A DNA stretch of 64,000 bases from Cronobacter sakazakii (lineage in GTDB: Bacteria; Pseudomonadota; Gammaproteobacteria; Enterobacterales; Enterobacteriaceae): contig NZ_CP011047.1 of the NCBI RefSeq assembly GCF_000982825.1, positions 1,922,001 to 1,986,000 of the forward strand, read 5' to 3'. Shown piece by piece: positions 43,456 to 52,051 of this stretch; the first letter of the stretch is position 1; every line of letters starts with the position of its first letter. A model generated the notes under the pieces. That model worked only from the letters and a program-made list of their open reading frames with translations, made no database searches and was not told the DNA's origin. A program made the translations under genes and the position numbers.

Positions 43456-43896
43456 GTGGGCAGCAACATCTTTTATCAGTCCGTGTTTCGTTATCGCGCA
43501 GCCATGCTTGCGCTGTTCGCGATCCTGCTGATTGTGGTGGCGCCGCTTATTTCTGTCAGCCTGCAAAAAGGCCCGATGAGCGCGATGCCCGGCATGCATC
43601 ATGAGATGCCGATGGCGGATATGGGCGATATGGCTGATATGCATCAGGGGATGCATCACGAGAGGGCTGCCCCTGAGCCGATGTCTATGCCGGTCGATCA
43701 TGCCGAAGCGTGCGGCTACTGCGTTTTACTGGCGCACGTGCCTGGCCTGTTGCTGGCGCTTGTACTGCTCATCTCCTTTATTCTCCAACGCGTGCGGTTG
43801 CCGGTTCCTCGCCCGGTGGCCAGGCACTGGCGTTTTTACCCGCGTCTCTGGCCCGATACCCGCGCGCCGCCGCGCCTGTCTGCTTTTTCCTGCTAA
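43456..43896 (+). CDS. DUF2946-like small membrane protein, His/Met-rich
   Basis: The 146-residue protein starts at a GTG (43456) preceded by a strong TGGAGG. The first ATG (43504) would remove part of the first helix. Two membrane helices (about 15-37 and 95-115) flank a periplasmic loop packed with His and Met (MPGMHHEMPMADMGDMADMH...MHHE), ending in HAEACGYC, a DUF2946-type CxxC-like motif. Such proteins accompany copper- or iron-uptake genes. A metal-binding role is inferred from composition. Its partner is the PepSY gene 53 bp downstream. Confidence 0.8.
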   Translation: MGSNIFYQSVFRYRAAMLALFAILLIVVAPLISVSLQKGPMSAMPGMHHEMPMADMGDMADMHQGMHHERAAPEPMSMPVDHAEACGYCVLLAHVPGLLLALVLLISFILQRVRLPVPRPVARHWRFYPRLWPDTRAPPRLSAFSC

Positions 43897-43949
43897 AAAC
43901 CCCTGCGCCCTGGCGCAGCGATAACATCTGCTTTTAAAAAAGGAAAAGT

Positions 43950-45317
43950 ATGACTTCCTGCACCCCGCGCGCGGCATGGCTCAACCTGCTGCGACGCCTT
44001 CATTTCTATATTGGTCTGTTTATCGGGCCGTTTATTTTCATCGCCGCGCTGACGGGCACGCTCTATGTCGCAACCCCGCAGCTGGAAAACTGGATCTATC
44101 GCGAGGCGCTGTCCGGCGCTACGTCGGGCACGCCTCTGCCGCTGGCGCAGCAAATCGCGGTGGCGGAGCAACAGACCGGCGGTAAGTTGCGCCTCTCTGC
44201 GGTGCGTCCGGCATTAACGCCTGGCGAGACGACGCGGGTGATGTTTGCTGACCCGTCGCTTGGTGAGTCGGAGTCGCACGCCATATTTATCGATCCGGTG
44301 ACCCTTGCGGTAAAAGGCGACATGACCGTCTATGGCACCAGCGGCATTCTGCCCCTGCGCCAGTGGATAGACTATATGCACCGCTCGCTGTTGGCTGGCG
44401 ACGTCGGGCGTGTCTACAGCGAACTGGCGGCCTCATGGATGTGGGTGGCGGCGCTCGGCGGGATCGCGCTCTGGTGCCTGACCCGCCCGAAACGGCGCAT
44501 GAAAAACGCGTTTCAGAATACACGCCGCCTGCATACGGGCCTCGGCTGGGCGCTGCTTGCCGGTATGCTGCTCTTCTCTGCGACGGGACTCACCTGGTCG
44601 CAGTGGGCAGGCGCGAACGTCGATAAAATGCGCGCCGCGTTTGGCTGGCTGACGCCGCAGGTCAATACGCAACTGCATGGCGGGGCGCAGGAACACGATC
44701 CGCATGCGGAACACCATATGCATCACGGCACGATGGACATGCCAGCGCTGCACATTGATGCGCGTCAGTATGACCAGGTGTTGCAGGCGGCGAGAAACGC
44801 CGGTATTGACGCCCGCAGGCTGGAGATTCGTCCGCCGCGCGAGGCGGGGCGTGCCTGGACGGTAACTGAGATAGACCGTACCTGGCCCACGCAGGTCGAT
44901 GCCGTGGCAGTGGACGGCGCCACGCTCCAGGTTATCGATGTCACACGCTTCGCGGATTACCCGTTGATGGCGAAGCTCACACGCTGGGGCGTCGATTTTC
45001 ATATGGGCATTCTGTTCGGCCTGCTAAACCAGTTGCTGCTTATCACCTTTGGCATCGCGCTGTGCGTGGCAATTGTGCTTGGCTACCGGCTCTGGTGGTT
45101 GCGTCGCCCGCAGGGGCCGTTGGTTAGCCCGGCAGCGACGCTAAGCCAGGGCTGGCTGAATCTGCCGGTTGTCTGGCGCGTGGTGACACTCGCGGTAGTC
45201 ATACTGCTGGGGCTGGCGCTGCCGGTCATGGGCATTAGCCTCGTTATAATATTGTTGATGGACTACTGGCGCTGGCGGCAGGGGCGTCGCGAACCGGTCG
45301 TTGAGAAAGGGCAATAA
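43950..45317 (+). CDS. PepSY-associated transmembrane protein, possible metal or ferrisiderophore reductase
   Basis: The 455-residue protein has the PepSY_TM layout: helix RLHFYIGLFIGPFIFIAALTGTLY near the start, further helices near 160, 205, 365 and 420, and periplasmic PepSY-like domains between. Conserved histidines in membrane segments (LHFYIG, MHRSLLAG, RLHTGLGWALL, DFHMGILFGLLNQ) could hold haem, as in FsrB/PiuB-like reductases. A His cluster (HDPHAEHHMHHGTMDM, near 250) suggests metal binding. It is likely co-transcribed with the DUF2946-like gene. The substrate (copper or iron) is not decidable here. Confidence 0.82.
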   Translation: MTSCTPRAAWLNLLRRLHFYIGLFIGPFIFIAALTGTLYVATPQLENWIYREALSGATSGTPLPLAQQIAVAEQQTGGKLRLSAVRPALTPGETTRVMFADPSLGESESHAIFIDPVTLAVKGDMTVYGTSGILPLRQWIDYMHRSLLAGDVGRVYSELAASWMWVAALGGIALWCLTRPKRRMKNAFQNTRRLHTGLGWALLAGMLLFSATGLTWSQWAGANVDKMRAAFGWLTPQVNTQLHGGAQEHDPHAEHHMHHGTMDMPALHIDARQYDQVLQAARNAGIDARRLEIRPPREAGRAWTVTEIDRTWPTQVDAVAVDGATLQVIDVTRFADYPLMAKLTRWGVDFHMGILFGLLNQLLLITFGIALCVAIVLGYRLWWLRRPQGPLVSPAATLSQGWLNLPVVWRVVTLAVVILLGLALPVMGISLVIILLMDYWRWRQGRREPVVEKGQ

Positions 45318-45321
45318 TAAC

Positions 45322-45346
45322 AGGGCGGGGAAACCCGCCTTTTCTT
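45322..45346 (+). terminator. Intrinsic terminator after the PepSY gene
   Basis: The stem ggcggg/cccgcc with a short loop is followed by TTTTCTTATT, 5-10 bp beyond the stop. Confidence 0.8.
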
Positions 45347-45350
45347 ATTG

Positions 45351-45444
45351 TGGAAAGTAATAATTACACGTTCAGGCCCGGTAATCGCCATTTATTTTCC
45401 TATTGTAAAGTTATCGGTACGTTTTATGGATTGAAATCTTTACC
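45351..45444 (+). promoter_or_regulatory. Three TyrR boxes in the aroF regulatory region
   Basis: Matches to TGTAAA-N6-TTTACA occur at 45351-45368 (TGGAAA-N6-ATTACA, good), 45404-45421 (TGTAAA-N6-GGTACG, good left half only) and 45427-45444 (TGGATT-N6-TTTACC, good right half). Three boxes with tyrosine-dependent repression by TyrR are established for E. coli aroF-tyrA. Confidence 0.8.
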
Positions 45445-45515
45445 ATCTGTGATATTGTTAAATCCTCCTCGCAGAGGAAAACTATCGCAACGAGCAAACT
45501 TACAGGATCGCCATC

Positions 45516-46586
45516 ATGCAAAAAGACGCGCTGAATAACGTTCATATCGCCGATGAACAAGTGTTAATCACTCCGGATCAACTCAAAGCCCAGTTTCCGC
45601 TGACCGTTGAACAGGAGGCGCAGATCGCGCGCACTCGCCAGACCATTTCCGATATCATCGCCGGTCGCGATCCGCGCCTGCTGGTGGTGTGTGGACCTTG
45701 CTCGATCCACGATCCTGAAGCTGCGATGGAGTATGCTCGTCGATTTAAAGCCCTGTCTGAACAGGTCAGCGATAGTCTTTACCTTGTCATGCGCGTCTAT
45801 TTTGAAAAGCCCCGTACCACGGTTGGCTGGAAAGGGCTGATTAACGATCCGCATATGGATGGCTCGTTTGATGTGGAAGCGGGGCTGAAGATCGCGCGCC
45901 GCCTGCTGGTGGATCTGGTGAGCCTTGGCTTGCCGCTCGCGACCGAAGCGCTCGATCCGAACAGTCCGCAATACTTAGGCGATCTCTTTAGCTGGTCCGC
46001 GATTGGCGCGCGTACCACGGAATCGCAGACGCACCGCGAAATGGCGTCCGGCCTCTCAATGCCGGTTGGCTTTAAAAACGGTACCGACGGCAGCCTTGCG
46101 ACTGCGATTAACGCGATGCGCGCCGCCGCGATGCCGCACCGCTTTGTCGGCATCAACCAGGCAGGCCAGGTGTGTCTGCTGCAAACGCAGGGCAACCCGG
46201 ATGGCCACGTGATCCTGCGCGGCGGCAAAGCGCCGAACTACAGCCCGGCGGATGTCGCGCAGTGTGAAAAAGAGATGGAGCAGGCGGGTCTGCGTCCGGC
46301 GCTGATGATTGACTGCAGCCACGGCAACTCGAACAAGGACTACCGCCGCCAGCCGGGCGTCGCGGAATCCGCGGTGGCGCAGATTAAAGACGGCAACCGT
46401 TCTATTATTGGTCTGATGATTGAAAGCCACCTTCACGAAGGCAATCAGTCTTCCGAACAGCCGCGCAGCGCCATGAAATACGGCGTATCGGTTACCGACG
46501 CCTGCATTAGCTGGGAAACCACCGAGGCGCTCCTGCGCGAGCTTCATCAGGATTTGCGAGGGGCGCTGGCGGCGCGCCTGGCGTAA
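45516..46586 (+). CDS. aroF: AroF, tyrosine-sensitive DAHP synthase
   Basis: The 356-residue protein is the same length as E. coli AroF. It joins phosphoenolpyruvate and erythrose-4-phosphate, the first shikimate-pathway step. Metal and substrate residues are visible in VVCGPCSIHD (57-66), KPRTTVGWKGL, GARTTESQ, and DCSHGNSNKDYRRQ. The sequence tracks the Tyr-inhibited isozyme rather than AroG or AroH, and it sits in the aroF-tyrA operon under TyrR boxes. Confidence 0.98.
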   Translation: MQKDALNNVHIADEQVLITPDQLKAQFPLTVEQEAQIARTRQTISDIIAGRDPRLLVVCGPCSIHDPEAAMEYARRFKALSEQVSDSLYLVMRVYFEKPRTTVGWKGLINDPHMDGSFDVEAGLKIARRLLVDLVSLGLPLATEALDPNSPQYLGDLFSWSAIGARTTESQTHREMASGLSMPVGFKNGTDGSLATAINAMRAAAMPHRFVGINQAGQVCLLQTQGNPDGHVILRGGKAPNYSPADVAQCEKEMEQAGLRPALMIDCSHGNSNKDYRRQPGVAESAVAQIKDGNRSIIGLMIESHLHEGNQSSEQPRSAMKYGVSVTDACISWETTEALLRELHQDLRGALAARLA

Positions 46587-46597
46587 GGGGTTTAACG

Positions 46598-47719
46598 ATG
46601 GTGGCTGAACTGACCGCGCTGCGCGATCAAATTGATGAAGTGGATAAGGCGCTGCTGGGGTTGCTGGCGCGCCGTCTGGAGCTGGTGGCGGAAGTGGGCG
46701 AAGTAAAAAGCCGCTACGGGCTGCCGATTTATGTGCCGGAGCGCGAAGCCTCTATGCTGGCGTCGCGTCGTCATGAGGCCGAAACGCTCGGCGTGCCGCC
46801 GGATCTTATCGAAGATGTGTTGCGGCGCGTGATGCGCGAATCGTACTCCAGCGAGAACGATAAAGGCTTTAAAACGCTTAACCCGGCCCTGCGTCCGGTG
46901 GTGATTGTCGGCGGCGGCGGCCAGATGGGCCAGCTGTTTGAAAAAATGCTCACGCTTTCCGGCTACCAGGTGCGCATTCTGGAGCAGCAGGACTGGCCAC
47001 AGGCGCAGACGCTGTGTGCTGATGCCGGAATGGTGATTGTCAGTGTGCCGGTGCACCTGACCGAAGCGATTATCCGCAAGCTGCCCGCGCTGCCGGAAGA
47101 TTGCGTGCTGGTCGATTTAACCTCGGTGAAAAACGTACCGCTCCAGGCTATGCTGGAAGCGCATTCCGGCCCGGTACTGGGCCTGCACCCGATGTTCGGG
47201 CCGGACAGCGGCAGCCTTGCCAAACAGGTAGTGGTCTACTGCGACGGACGTATGCCGGAGGCGTACCAGTGGTTCCTTGAGCAAATTCAGGTCTGGGGCG
47301 CGCGGCTGCACCGCATCAGCGCGGTCGAGCACGATCAAAACATGGCGTTTATCCAGGCGCTGCGCCATTTTGCGACGTTTGCCTACGGTCTGCATCTGGC
47401 CGAAGAAAATGTACAGCTGGAGCAACTGCTGGCGCTCTCCTCGCCGATTTACCGGCTGGAACTGGCGATGGTGGGCCGCCTGTTTGCGCAGGACCCGCAG
47501 CTCTACGCCGACATTATTATGTCGTCGCCGGGCAATCTGGCGCTCATTAAGCGTTACTACCAGCGGTTTGGCGAGGCGATTGGCCTGCTGGAGCAGGGCG
47601 ATAAGCGTGCGTTTATCGACAGCTTCCGGAAAGTGGAGCACTGGTTCGGCGATTATGCGAAACGATTCCAGCAGGAGAGCCGCGCGCTGTTGCGCCAGGC
47701 AAACGACAGCCGCCAGTAA
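46598..47719 (+). CDS. tyrA: TyrA, bifunctional chorismate mutase / prephenate dehydrogenase
   Basis: The 373-residue fusion has an AroQ chorismate mutase at about 1-90 (LRDQIDEVDKALLGLLARRLEL) and an NAD-dependent prephenate dehydrogenase from about 100 (GGGGQMG at 105-111; LGLHPMFGPD; VEHDQNMAFIQALRHF). It makes 4-hydroxyphenylpyruvate for tyrosine. It is 11 bp after aroF, so co-regulated by tyrosine. Confidence 0.98.
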   Translation: MVAELTALRDQIDEVDKALLGLLARRLELVAEVGEVKSRYGLPIYVPEREASMLASRRHEAETLGVPPDLIEDVLRRVMRESYSSENDKGFKTLNPALRPVVIVGGGGQMGQLFEKMLTLSGYQVRILEQQDWPQAQTLCADAGMVIVSVPVHLTEAIIRKLPALPEDCVLVDLTSVKNVPLQAMLEAHSGPVLGLHPMFGPDSGSLAKQVVVYCDGRMPEAYQWFLEQIQVWGARLHRISAVEHDQNMAFIQALRHFATFAYGLHLAEENVQLEQLLALSSPIYRLELAMVGRLFAQDPQLYADIIMSSPGNLALIKRYYQRFGEAIGLLEQGDKRAFIDSFRKVEHWFGDYAKRFQQESRALLRQANDSRQ

Positions 47720-47739
47720 CGCAAAATCCGCTTATACTC

Positions 47740-47774
47740 AAAAGCCAGCAGGCCAGTTCCGCTGGCTTTTTTTA
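47740..47774 (+). terminator. Intrinsic terminator of aroF-tyrA
   Basis: The 9-bp stem aaagccagc/gctggcttt with an 11-base loop is followed by a run of T. It overlaps the region just before the SMP-30 gene. Confidence 0.85.
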
Positions 47775-47795
47775 TGGCGAAAAAGGATGAACGAA

Positions 47796-48665
47796 ATGGC
47801 GCAACCGCAGCTGTTGTTTGATTACACCGGCCACCTGCCGGAATGCCCGACCTGGGACGCGCAGGAGCAGGCGCTCTACTGGGCCGATATCCTGGAGCAG
47901 GAGATCCATCGCTACCAGCCGCAAAGCGGCGAACACCGCGTCTGGCAATTCCCGGAAGAGGTGGGATGCTTCGCGCTGCGTGAGAAGGGCGGCTTTATCG
48001 TCGCGCTGCGCAGCGGCATCTGGCTTGCTGACGAGCGGGGCATTCTGGGGCAGAAGATTTGCGATAACCCCAATAACCCGGCGCTGGCGCGCTTTAACGA
48101 CGGCGGCACCGACCACGACGGACGCTTTTACGCGGGCACTTTCTGGGCTCCCGGTGACTACAAAGGCGCGCTGCTGGTGCGTGTAGACAATGATCTCAGC
48201 GCGCATGTTATCCAGAGTGATATTCACGGCGCGAATGGCCTTGCCTTCAGCCCTGACAGACGCTGGATGTATACCTCTGATACGCCGAAAGGCGTGATTT
48301 ACCGCACGCCGCTTGATGAGCTCGGCGAGCCGGGCAAACGCGAGATTTTTAAAACCTTTGGCGAAGGCGAAGGCATTCCTGATGGCGCGGCGCTGGATGT
48401 GGAAGGCTGCTACTGGACGGCGATGTATGACGGTCACCGCATCGCGCGGTTTTCGCCAGACGGCGAGCAGCTTGAGGAGTATCGCCTGCCGGTGCGCTGC
48501 CCGACGATGGTCTGTTTTGGCGGCCCGGAGATGAAAACGCTCTATATCACCACCACGCGGGAAAATATGGATCTGGAGGAGCTGGAGAAGTTTCCGCTCT
48601 CGGGCGCGCTCTTTACGCTTGAGGTCAGCGTCGCAGGCCTGCCGAAGCCGCGATTTAAAGGATAA
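47796..48665 (+). CDS. SMP-30/gluconolactonase-family protein
   Basis: The 289-residue protein starts at MAQPQLLFDYTG (ribosome-binding AAGGA, 8-bp gap). An ATG three codons earlier abuts the Shine-Dalgarno, and the much longer open frame is the tyrA shadow. It is a six-bladed beta-propeller with metal-site residues typical of SMP-30: E in HLPECPTWD, N in LARFNDGGTDHDGRFYAG, N in IHGANGLAFSPD and D in GIPDGAALDVEG. It likely hydrolyses a sugar-acid lactone with a divalent metal. The substrate is unknown. It has no pathway link to its tyrA and pheA neighbours. Confidence 0.88.
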   Translation: MAQPQLLFDYTGHLPECPTWDAQEQALYWADILEQEIHRYQPQSGEHRVWQFPEEVGCFALREKGGFIVALRSGIWLADERGILGQKICDNPNNPALARFNDGGTDHDGRFYAGTFWAPGDYKGALLVRVDNDLSAHVIQSDIHGANGLAFSPDRRWMYTSDTPKGVIYRTPLDELGEPGKREIFKTFGEGEGIPDGAALDVEGCYWTAMYDGHRIARFSPDGEQLEEYRLPVRCPTMVCFGGPEMKTLYITTTRENMDLEELEKFPLSGALFTLEVSVAGLPKPRFKG

Positions 48666-48690
48666 AAAAACGGCCGGATCTCCGGCCGTG
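48662..48690. terminator. Hairpin terminator between the SMP-30 gene and pheA
   Basis: The 8-bp stem acggccgg/ccggccgt with an atct loop is preceded by an A-run (a T-run for pheA on the minus strand). It is shared by the convergent genes. Confidence 0.8.
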
Positions 48691-48695
48691 TCTGG

Positions 48696-49856
48696 TTATG
48701 CCGGGTCGACCGGCACCACGTTTTCGCTCGGGTAACAGCCCAGTACTTTCATCGACCGGGTGATCTCCACAAGCTCTTTCAGCGCCTGCTGCATCGCAGC
48801 ATCGTGGAGATTCGCCTGAACATCCAGATAGAACATCTCTTCCCACGGGTTGCCGTTAATCGGGCGCGATTCAAGCTTCGTCATAATCAGATTGTGATTA
48901 CGCAGCACCAGTAACGCCTCTACCAGCGCGCCAGCCTGCTGGCCGGTGGCGATTAACAGCGTGGTTTTTGCCGGCACCTGATCGGATACGTTGATTGCCT
49001 TGCGGGCCAGCACCACAAAACGGGTGATGTTTTGCGTCTGGTTGGCGAGATTGCGCTCCAGCACCTGCAAACCGTAGAGCGCGCCGCCTGCTTCGCTGCC
49101 GAGCGCGGCGACATACGGAGAGCTGGCGTGCGCCACTTTCTCCATCGCGGCGGCGGTGCTTTCGCAATATTCGATTTTCCAGTTCGGGTAGCGCTTGAGG
49201 AACTGGCTGCACTGCTGGAACGGCTGCGGATGGCTGTAGACGGTTTCGATTTTCTCAAGCGTGGTGGAGGTGGAGACCAGCACGCAGTGATCGATAGGCA
49301 GCGTCAGCTCGCCGACAATCGACAGGCTGGTGTGTTGCAGCAGATCGTAGACATCGTTAATCGCGCCGGAGCTGGTGTTCTCAATCGGCACGACGGCGTA
49401 ATCGGCCTGGCCCGTCTCCACCTGATTAAAGATATCGTGAAATTTTGCGCAGCCGCTTTCGATGAAGTGATCGAAATGGCGAGCCGCGTACTGGCGGGCG
49501 GCCAGGTGCGAGTAAGAGCCTTTCGGGCCGAGAAACGCGATGCGGGCGGAGTGCGGGTTGGTCTGGTTAAGATGCTGCTGGAGTAGCGCCTGCTGGGTAA
49601 GAACGGAGTCTTCGATGATCAGCTGAAAAAGCCGGGTGATGTAGTGCGCGTCGAGATGGTGAGTTTTGCCAAGGCTAATTAACCGCTCCAGTAAATCTCG
49701 CTCGCGATCGATATCCCTGACCGGACGATGGGTGGCGAGTTTCGCTTTGCCTACCTCAACCGCCAGCGCCCGGCGTTGCGCCAGCAGGGCGAGTAATTGT
49801 TCATCCAGCGCGCTGATTTTATCGCGCAGGGCCAGCAACGGGTTTTCCGCAGTCAT
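48696..49856 (-). CDS. pheA: PheA, bifunctional chorismate mutase / prephenate dehydratase
   Basis: The 386-residue fusion has an AroQ chorismate mutase at about 1-90 (LLALRDKISALDEQLLALLAQRRALA), prephenate dehydratase at about 105-285 (AFLGPKGSYSHLAARQYA, VPIENTSSGAINDVYDLL), and a phenylalanine-sensing ACT domain (about 300-375, LESRPINGNPWEEMFYLDVQ). It makes phenylpyruvate. It is controlled by pheL attenuation upstream and feedback-inhibited by phenylalanine. Confidence 0.98.
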   Translation of the reverse strand: MTAENPLLALRDKISALDEQLLALLAQRRALAVEVGKAKLATHRPVRDIDRERDLLERLISLGKTHHLDAHYITRLFQLIIEDSVLTQQALLQQHLNQTNPHSARIAFLGPKGSYSHLAARQYAARHFDHFIESGCAKFHDIFNQVETGQADYAVVPIENTSSGAINDVYDLLQHTSLSIVGELTLPIDHCVLVSTSTTLEKIETVYSHPQPFQQCSQFLKRYPNWKIEYCESTAAAMEKVAHASSPYVAALGSEAGGALYGLQVLERNLANQTQNITRFVVLARKAINVSDQVPAKTTLLIATGQQAGALVEALLVLRNHNLIMTKLESRPINGNPWEEMFYLDVQANLHDAAMQQALKELVEITRSMKVLGCYPSENVVPVDPA

Positions 49857-49878
49857 AACGCCACCTTGTGTATAGCCA

Positions 49879-49907
49879 TAAAAAAGGCCCCCCGGAGTGG
49901 GAGGCCT
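49879..49907 (-). terminator. pheA attenuator terminator
   Basis: On the minus strand a GC-rich stem (AGGCCTCCC/GGGGGGCCT) is followed by TTTTTTAT, between pheL and pheA. When the ribosome moves through the Phe codons of pheL, this hairpin stops transcription. Confidence 0.85.
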
Positions 49908-49953
49908 GTTAGTTCGTCTTCGCTTGCTTTCTGTACGACGACACGCCTCCCGT

Positions 49954-50001
49954 TCAGGGGAAGGTAAAAAAGAAAGCGAAGAAAAACGCGTGTTGCTTCA
50001 T
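49954..50001 (-). CDS. pheL: PheL leader peptide
   Basis: The 15-residue peptide MKQHAFFFAFFFTFP contains seven phenylalanines and stops at TGA. GGAATCTCTC precedes the ATG. It senses charged tRNA-Phe for attenuation of pheA. The E. coli leader differs at residues 3-5 only, as far as I recall. Confidence 0.95.
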   Translation of the reverse strand: MKQHAFFFAFFFTFP

Positions 50002-50028
50002 GAGAGATTCCTTAATAAGCATACCGGT

Positions 50029-50058
50029 AAAGTACCCGCACCCTTTTTGTTCTGTCAA
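50029..50058 (-). promoter_or_regulatory. pheL-pheA promoter
   Basis: On the minus strand TTGACA (50053-50058) and TACTTT (50029-50034) are 18 bp apart, about 30 bp ahead of pheL. It overlaps the raiA terminator region. Confidence 0.75.
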
Positions 50059-50059
50059 T

Positions 50060-50083
50060 AAAAAACGCGCCCGAAGGCGCGTG
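50060..50083 (-). terminator. Intrinsic terminator of raiA
   Basis: The 7-bp stem acgcgcc/ggcgcgt with a cgaa loop is followed, on the minus strand, by six T residues. Confidence 0.85.
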
Positions 50084-50105
50084 ATAAAAGATGACGCTGA
50101 TGTTT

Positions 50106-50447
50106 TTACTCTTCTTCTTCGACTTCGGCGAAGTTGGCGTCTTTAACGGAGCCTGTGGTGCGGCGGGCCTCGCCTTTGTGTTGCACCTTGTTCAGTTGCC
50201 TTTCCAGCTTGTTAATGAGTTCGTTAATGGCCGTGTACATATCTTCATGTTTGGCGCTGGCGACCAGATGGCCGTTAGGCGTATTGATGGTGGCGTCCGC
50301 GACGAACCCCTGGGGCTCTTTAGATAAAATGATATGCGGATTAATCAGATGAGTTTGCCATTTTTCAAGTTTGGCGAGACGGTCGGCGACGTGCTGGCGG
50401 ATAGCGGGGGTGATTTCCATCTGTTTGCTGGTAATGTTCATTGTCAT
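50106..50447 (-). CDS. raiA: RaiA (YfiA), ribosome-associated inhibitor / 70S stabiliser
   Basis: The 113-residue protein starts at MTMNITSKQMEITPAIRQHV, the E. coli length and start. A 14-residue upstream extension was dropped. The basic HPF-like beta-alpha fold has the acidic tail AEVEEEE that sets RaiA apart from short HPF. It blocks the A/P sites of idle 70S ribosomes in cold shock and stationary phase and opposes 100S formation. Confidence 0.97.
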   Translation of the reverse strand: MTMNITSKQMEITPAIRQHVADRLAKLEKWQTHLINPHIILSKEPQGFVADATINTPNGHLVASAKHEDMYTAINELINKLERQLNKVQHKGEARRTTGSVKDANFAEVEEEE

Positions 50448-50793
50448 AAATGTTACCTCTTGTCTTTCCCGTCTTGGTAACTTCAGCATAACCGCCCCAG
50501 CGTCAATTTGCGTGATTCAGATCACTTTATTTTGTCACTTTTTGTCAATAAAACGTTTTTGTGAGTCAGGACAGGAAGAGGGCGGATTTCGCTTGTCGGC
50601 CTCGTTAAAAGCGGTCATAGTTGATGAGTTAACTCCACCGCCTTCTCTGTTTAAACCTTCATCAAATCCGTTTTTATGCCTCTTTTTTGGTCCGTATACC
50701 TTTTTTAAGAGCTCCTCGAAAGGCGCAGCTTCGGCAATAATGCGTCACTCATACCTGCCTAAATGCACGGCTCTTTACGTAAAAAGGATTGTT

Positions 50794-51999
50794 ATGAAAG
50801 CCACCTTTCGGCTGACGGCGCTTCGTCGTCTCGCGCTCTGTGTGACGCTCGCCTGTGGCGCTGCGCCTGCCATCGGCGCGTCATTTGATTGTGATAAAGC
50901 GGGCACGCCTGTTGAACACGCCATCTGCCAGCAAACGTCGCTCGGCGAACTCGACAGCAAAATCAGCGACAGCTACCTGCGCGCGACAAGCAGCATGACC
51001 GCACAGGACGCCGCGGCGTTACGCACGGAGCAGCGCGCGTGGCTTAAAACGCGCAACGCCTGTGCGGGTAACGCGAGTGAACTTAACGCGTGTCTTATGG
51101 CGACCATGAAACCCCGCGCTGAACAGCTTGAGCGTATCGCGCGCCGCGCCACCCACGATTTCGATGCCGCGGTCAGTCTTATCCCTGCTTCACCGGCGAC
51201 CGCCACGGATAAGCTGCGCCAGTATCAGACACCGCTCGCCTCCGCATGGCTGGTCTATCTCAACCGTTTCGTACCCGCCAGCGGCGTGACGGCGCAGGAG
51301 GCCAATAAGCGTCATCAGATGGCGCTGGACGGGCTTAAGGATGATGATTTCGCCTGGTCGGTGATGAAAGATATCGACAGCGACCCGAAAGAGGGCAAAG
51401 ACCGGGCGGTGCTGACGCTGCTGCGTATGAATATCGAAAGGCTGGATTACGAAAACGATAGCGATCGCCCGTACGTCCACTGCTTTATTTTCCCGGCGCA
51501 AGGGCAGGCCGCTTATGAAGCGTTTGGGGCGCTGTATGGTTCATCACGCGATGGCGCAGCGCCAGTTTGTGCCCCTCAGGCTGCAATTTTCAGTACGCCC
51601 GCCTGGAAAGCGCTCGACGATGCGTTTTCCGATGCGCTGAGCAAAGCGAGTGAAGGCGCCGGGACGATTCAGCATGCCAGCTATGCGGACTGGCGTATTT
51701 TTGAGCTGCACGTGACCGTTAAGCCGGAGGATTACCTCAACCCTTCCGAACCGGCTCAAAAACCGCGGGATTCGGAAAAAGAGATCCGCGAGTGGAAAGA
51801 CGAAGCGGCCTGGCCAAAAGCGCAGCGTGAAAAAGTGCTGGCGGCGCTTGAGCCTGCGCGTCAGGCAACGGCAGAGTGGTTGCAAAACGATCGCGGCTTT
51901 ACGCCCGAAAACGCCCGTAAAGCGGCAGAGAACATCGTGCGCGAGTGGGTGGATGACCGCGTTACCTTTATTGACGGATCGACGTGGACCGGTGAGTAA
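50794..51999 (+). CDS. Secreted protein with N-terminal LprI-type (DUF1311) domain
   Basis: The 401-residue precursor starts from MKATFRL (AAAAAGGATT upstream), not the longer open frame. It has a signal peptide (LALCVTLACGAAPAIGA). The LprI domain (about 30-110) shows SFDCDKAGTPVEHAICQ, LGELDSKISDSYL, EQRAWLKTRNAC and LNACLMATM, with cysteines placed as in lysozyme-inhibitor LprI proteins. The remaining ~290 residues are not a family I recognise. The protein is probably periplasmic. A lysozyme-inhibiting role is only a family hint. Confidence 0.78.
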   Translation: MKATFRLTALRRLALCVTLACGAAPAIGASFDCDKAGTPVEHAICQQTSLGELDSKISDSYLRATSSMTAQDAAALRTEQRAWLKTRNACAGNASELNACLMATMKPRAEQLERIARRATHDFDAAVSLIPASPATATDKLRQYQTPLASAWLVYLNRFVPASGVTAQEANKRHQMALDGLKDDDFAWSVMKDIDSDPKEGKDRAVLTLLRMNIERLDYENDSDRPYVHCFIFPAQGQAAYEAFGALYGSSRDGAAPVCAPQAAIFSTPAWKALDDAFSDALSKASEGAGTIQHASYADWRIFELHVTVKPEDYLNPSEPAQKPRDSEKEIREWKDEAAWPKAQREKVLAALEPARQATAEWLQNDRGFTPENARKAAENIVREWVDDRVTFIDGSTWTGE

Positions 52000-52003
52000 C
52001 GCC

Positions 52004-52038
52004 ATAAAAAAAGCCAGCCCGCCGGGCTGGCTTTTTAC
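52004..52038. terminator. Bidirectional terminator between the LprI-domain gene and bamD
   Basis: The 10-bp stem aagccagccc/gggctggctt with a gcc loop has an A-run before and a T-run after. It sits between convergent genes. Confidence 0.92.
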
Positions 52039-52051
52039 GCTGATGTAAGGA

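Noticed and set aside
47277..47795. Long upstream extension of the SMP-30 gene
   Set aside because: It is an Arg/Ser-rich shadow of tyrA in another frame. It crosses the tyrA terminator, and homology starts at the later ATG.
50371..50793. Upstream extension of the LprI-domain protein
   Set aside because: It overlaps the raiA start region antisense and would bury a clear signal peptide. The ATG at 50794 has a good ribosome-binding site.
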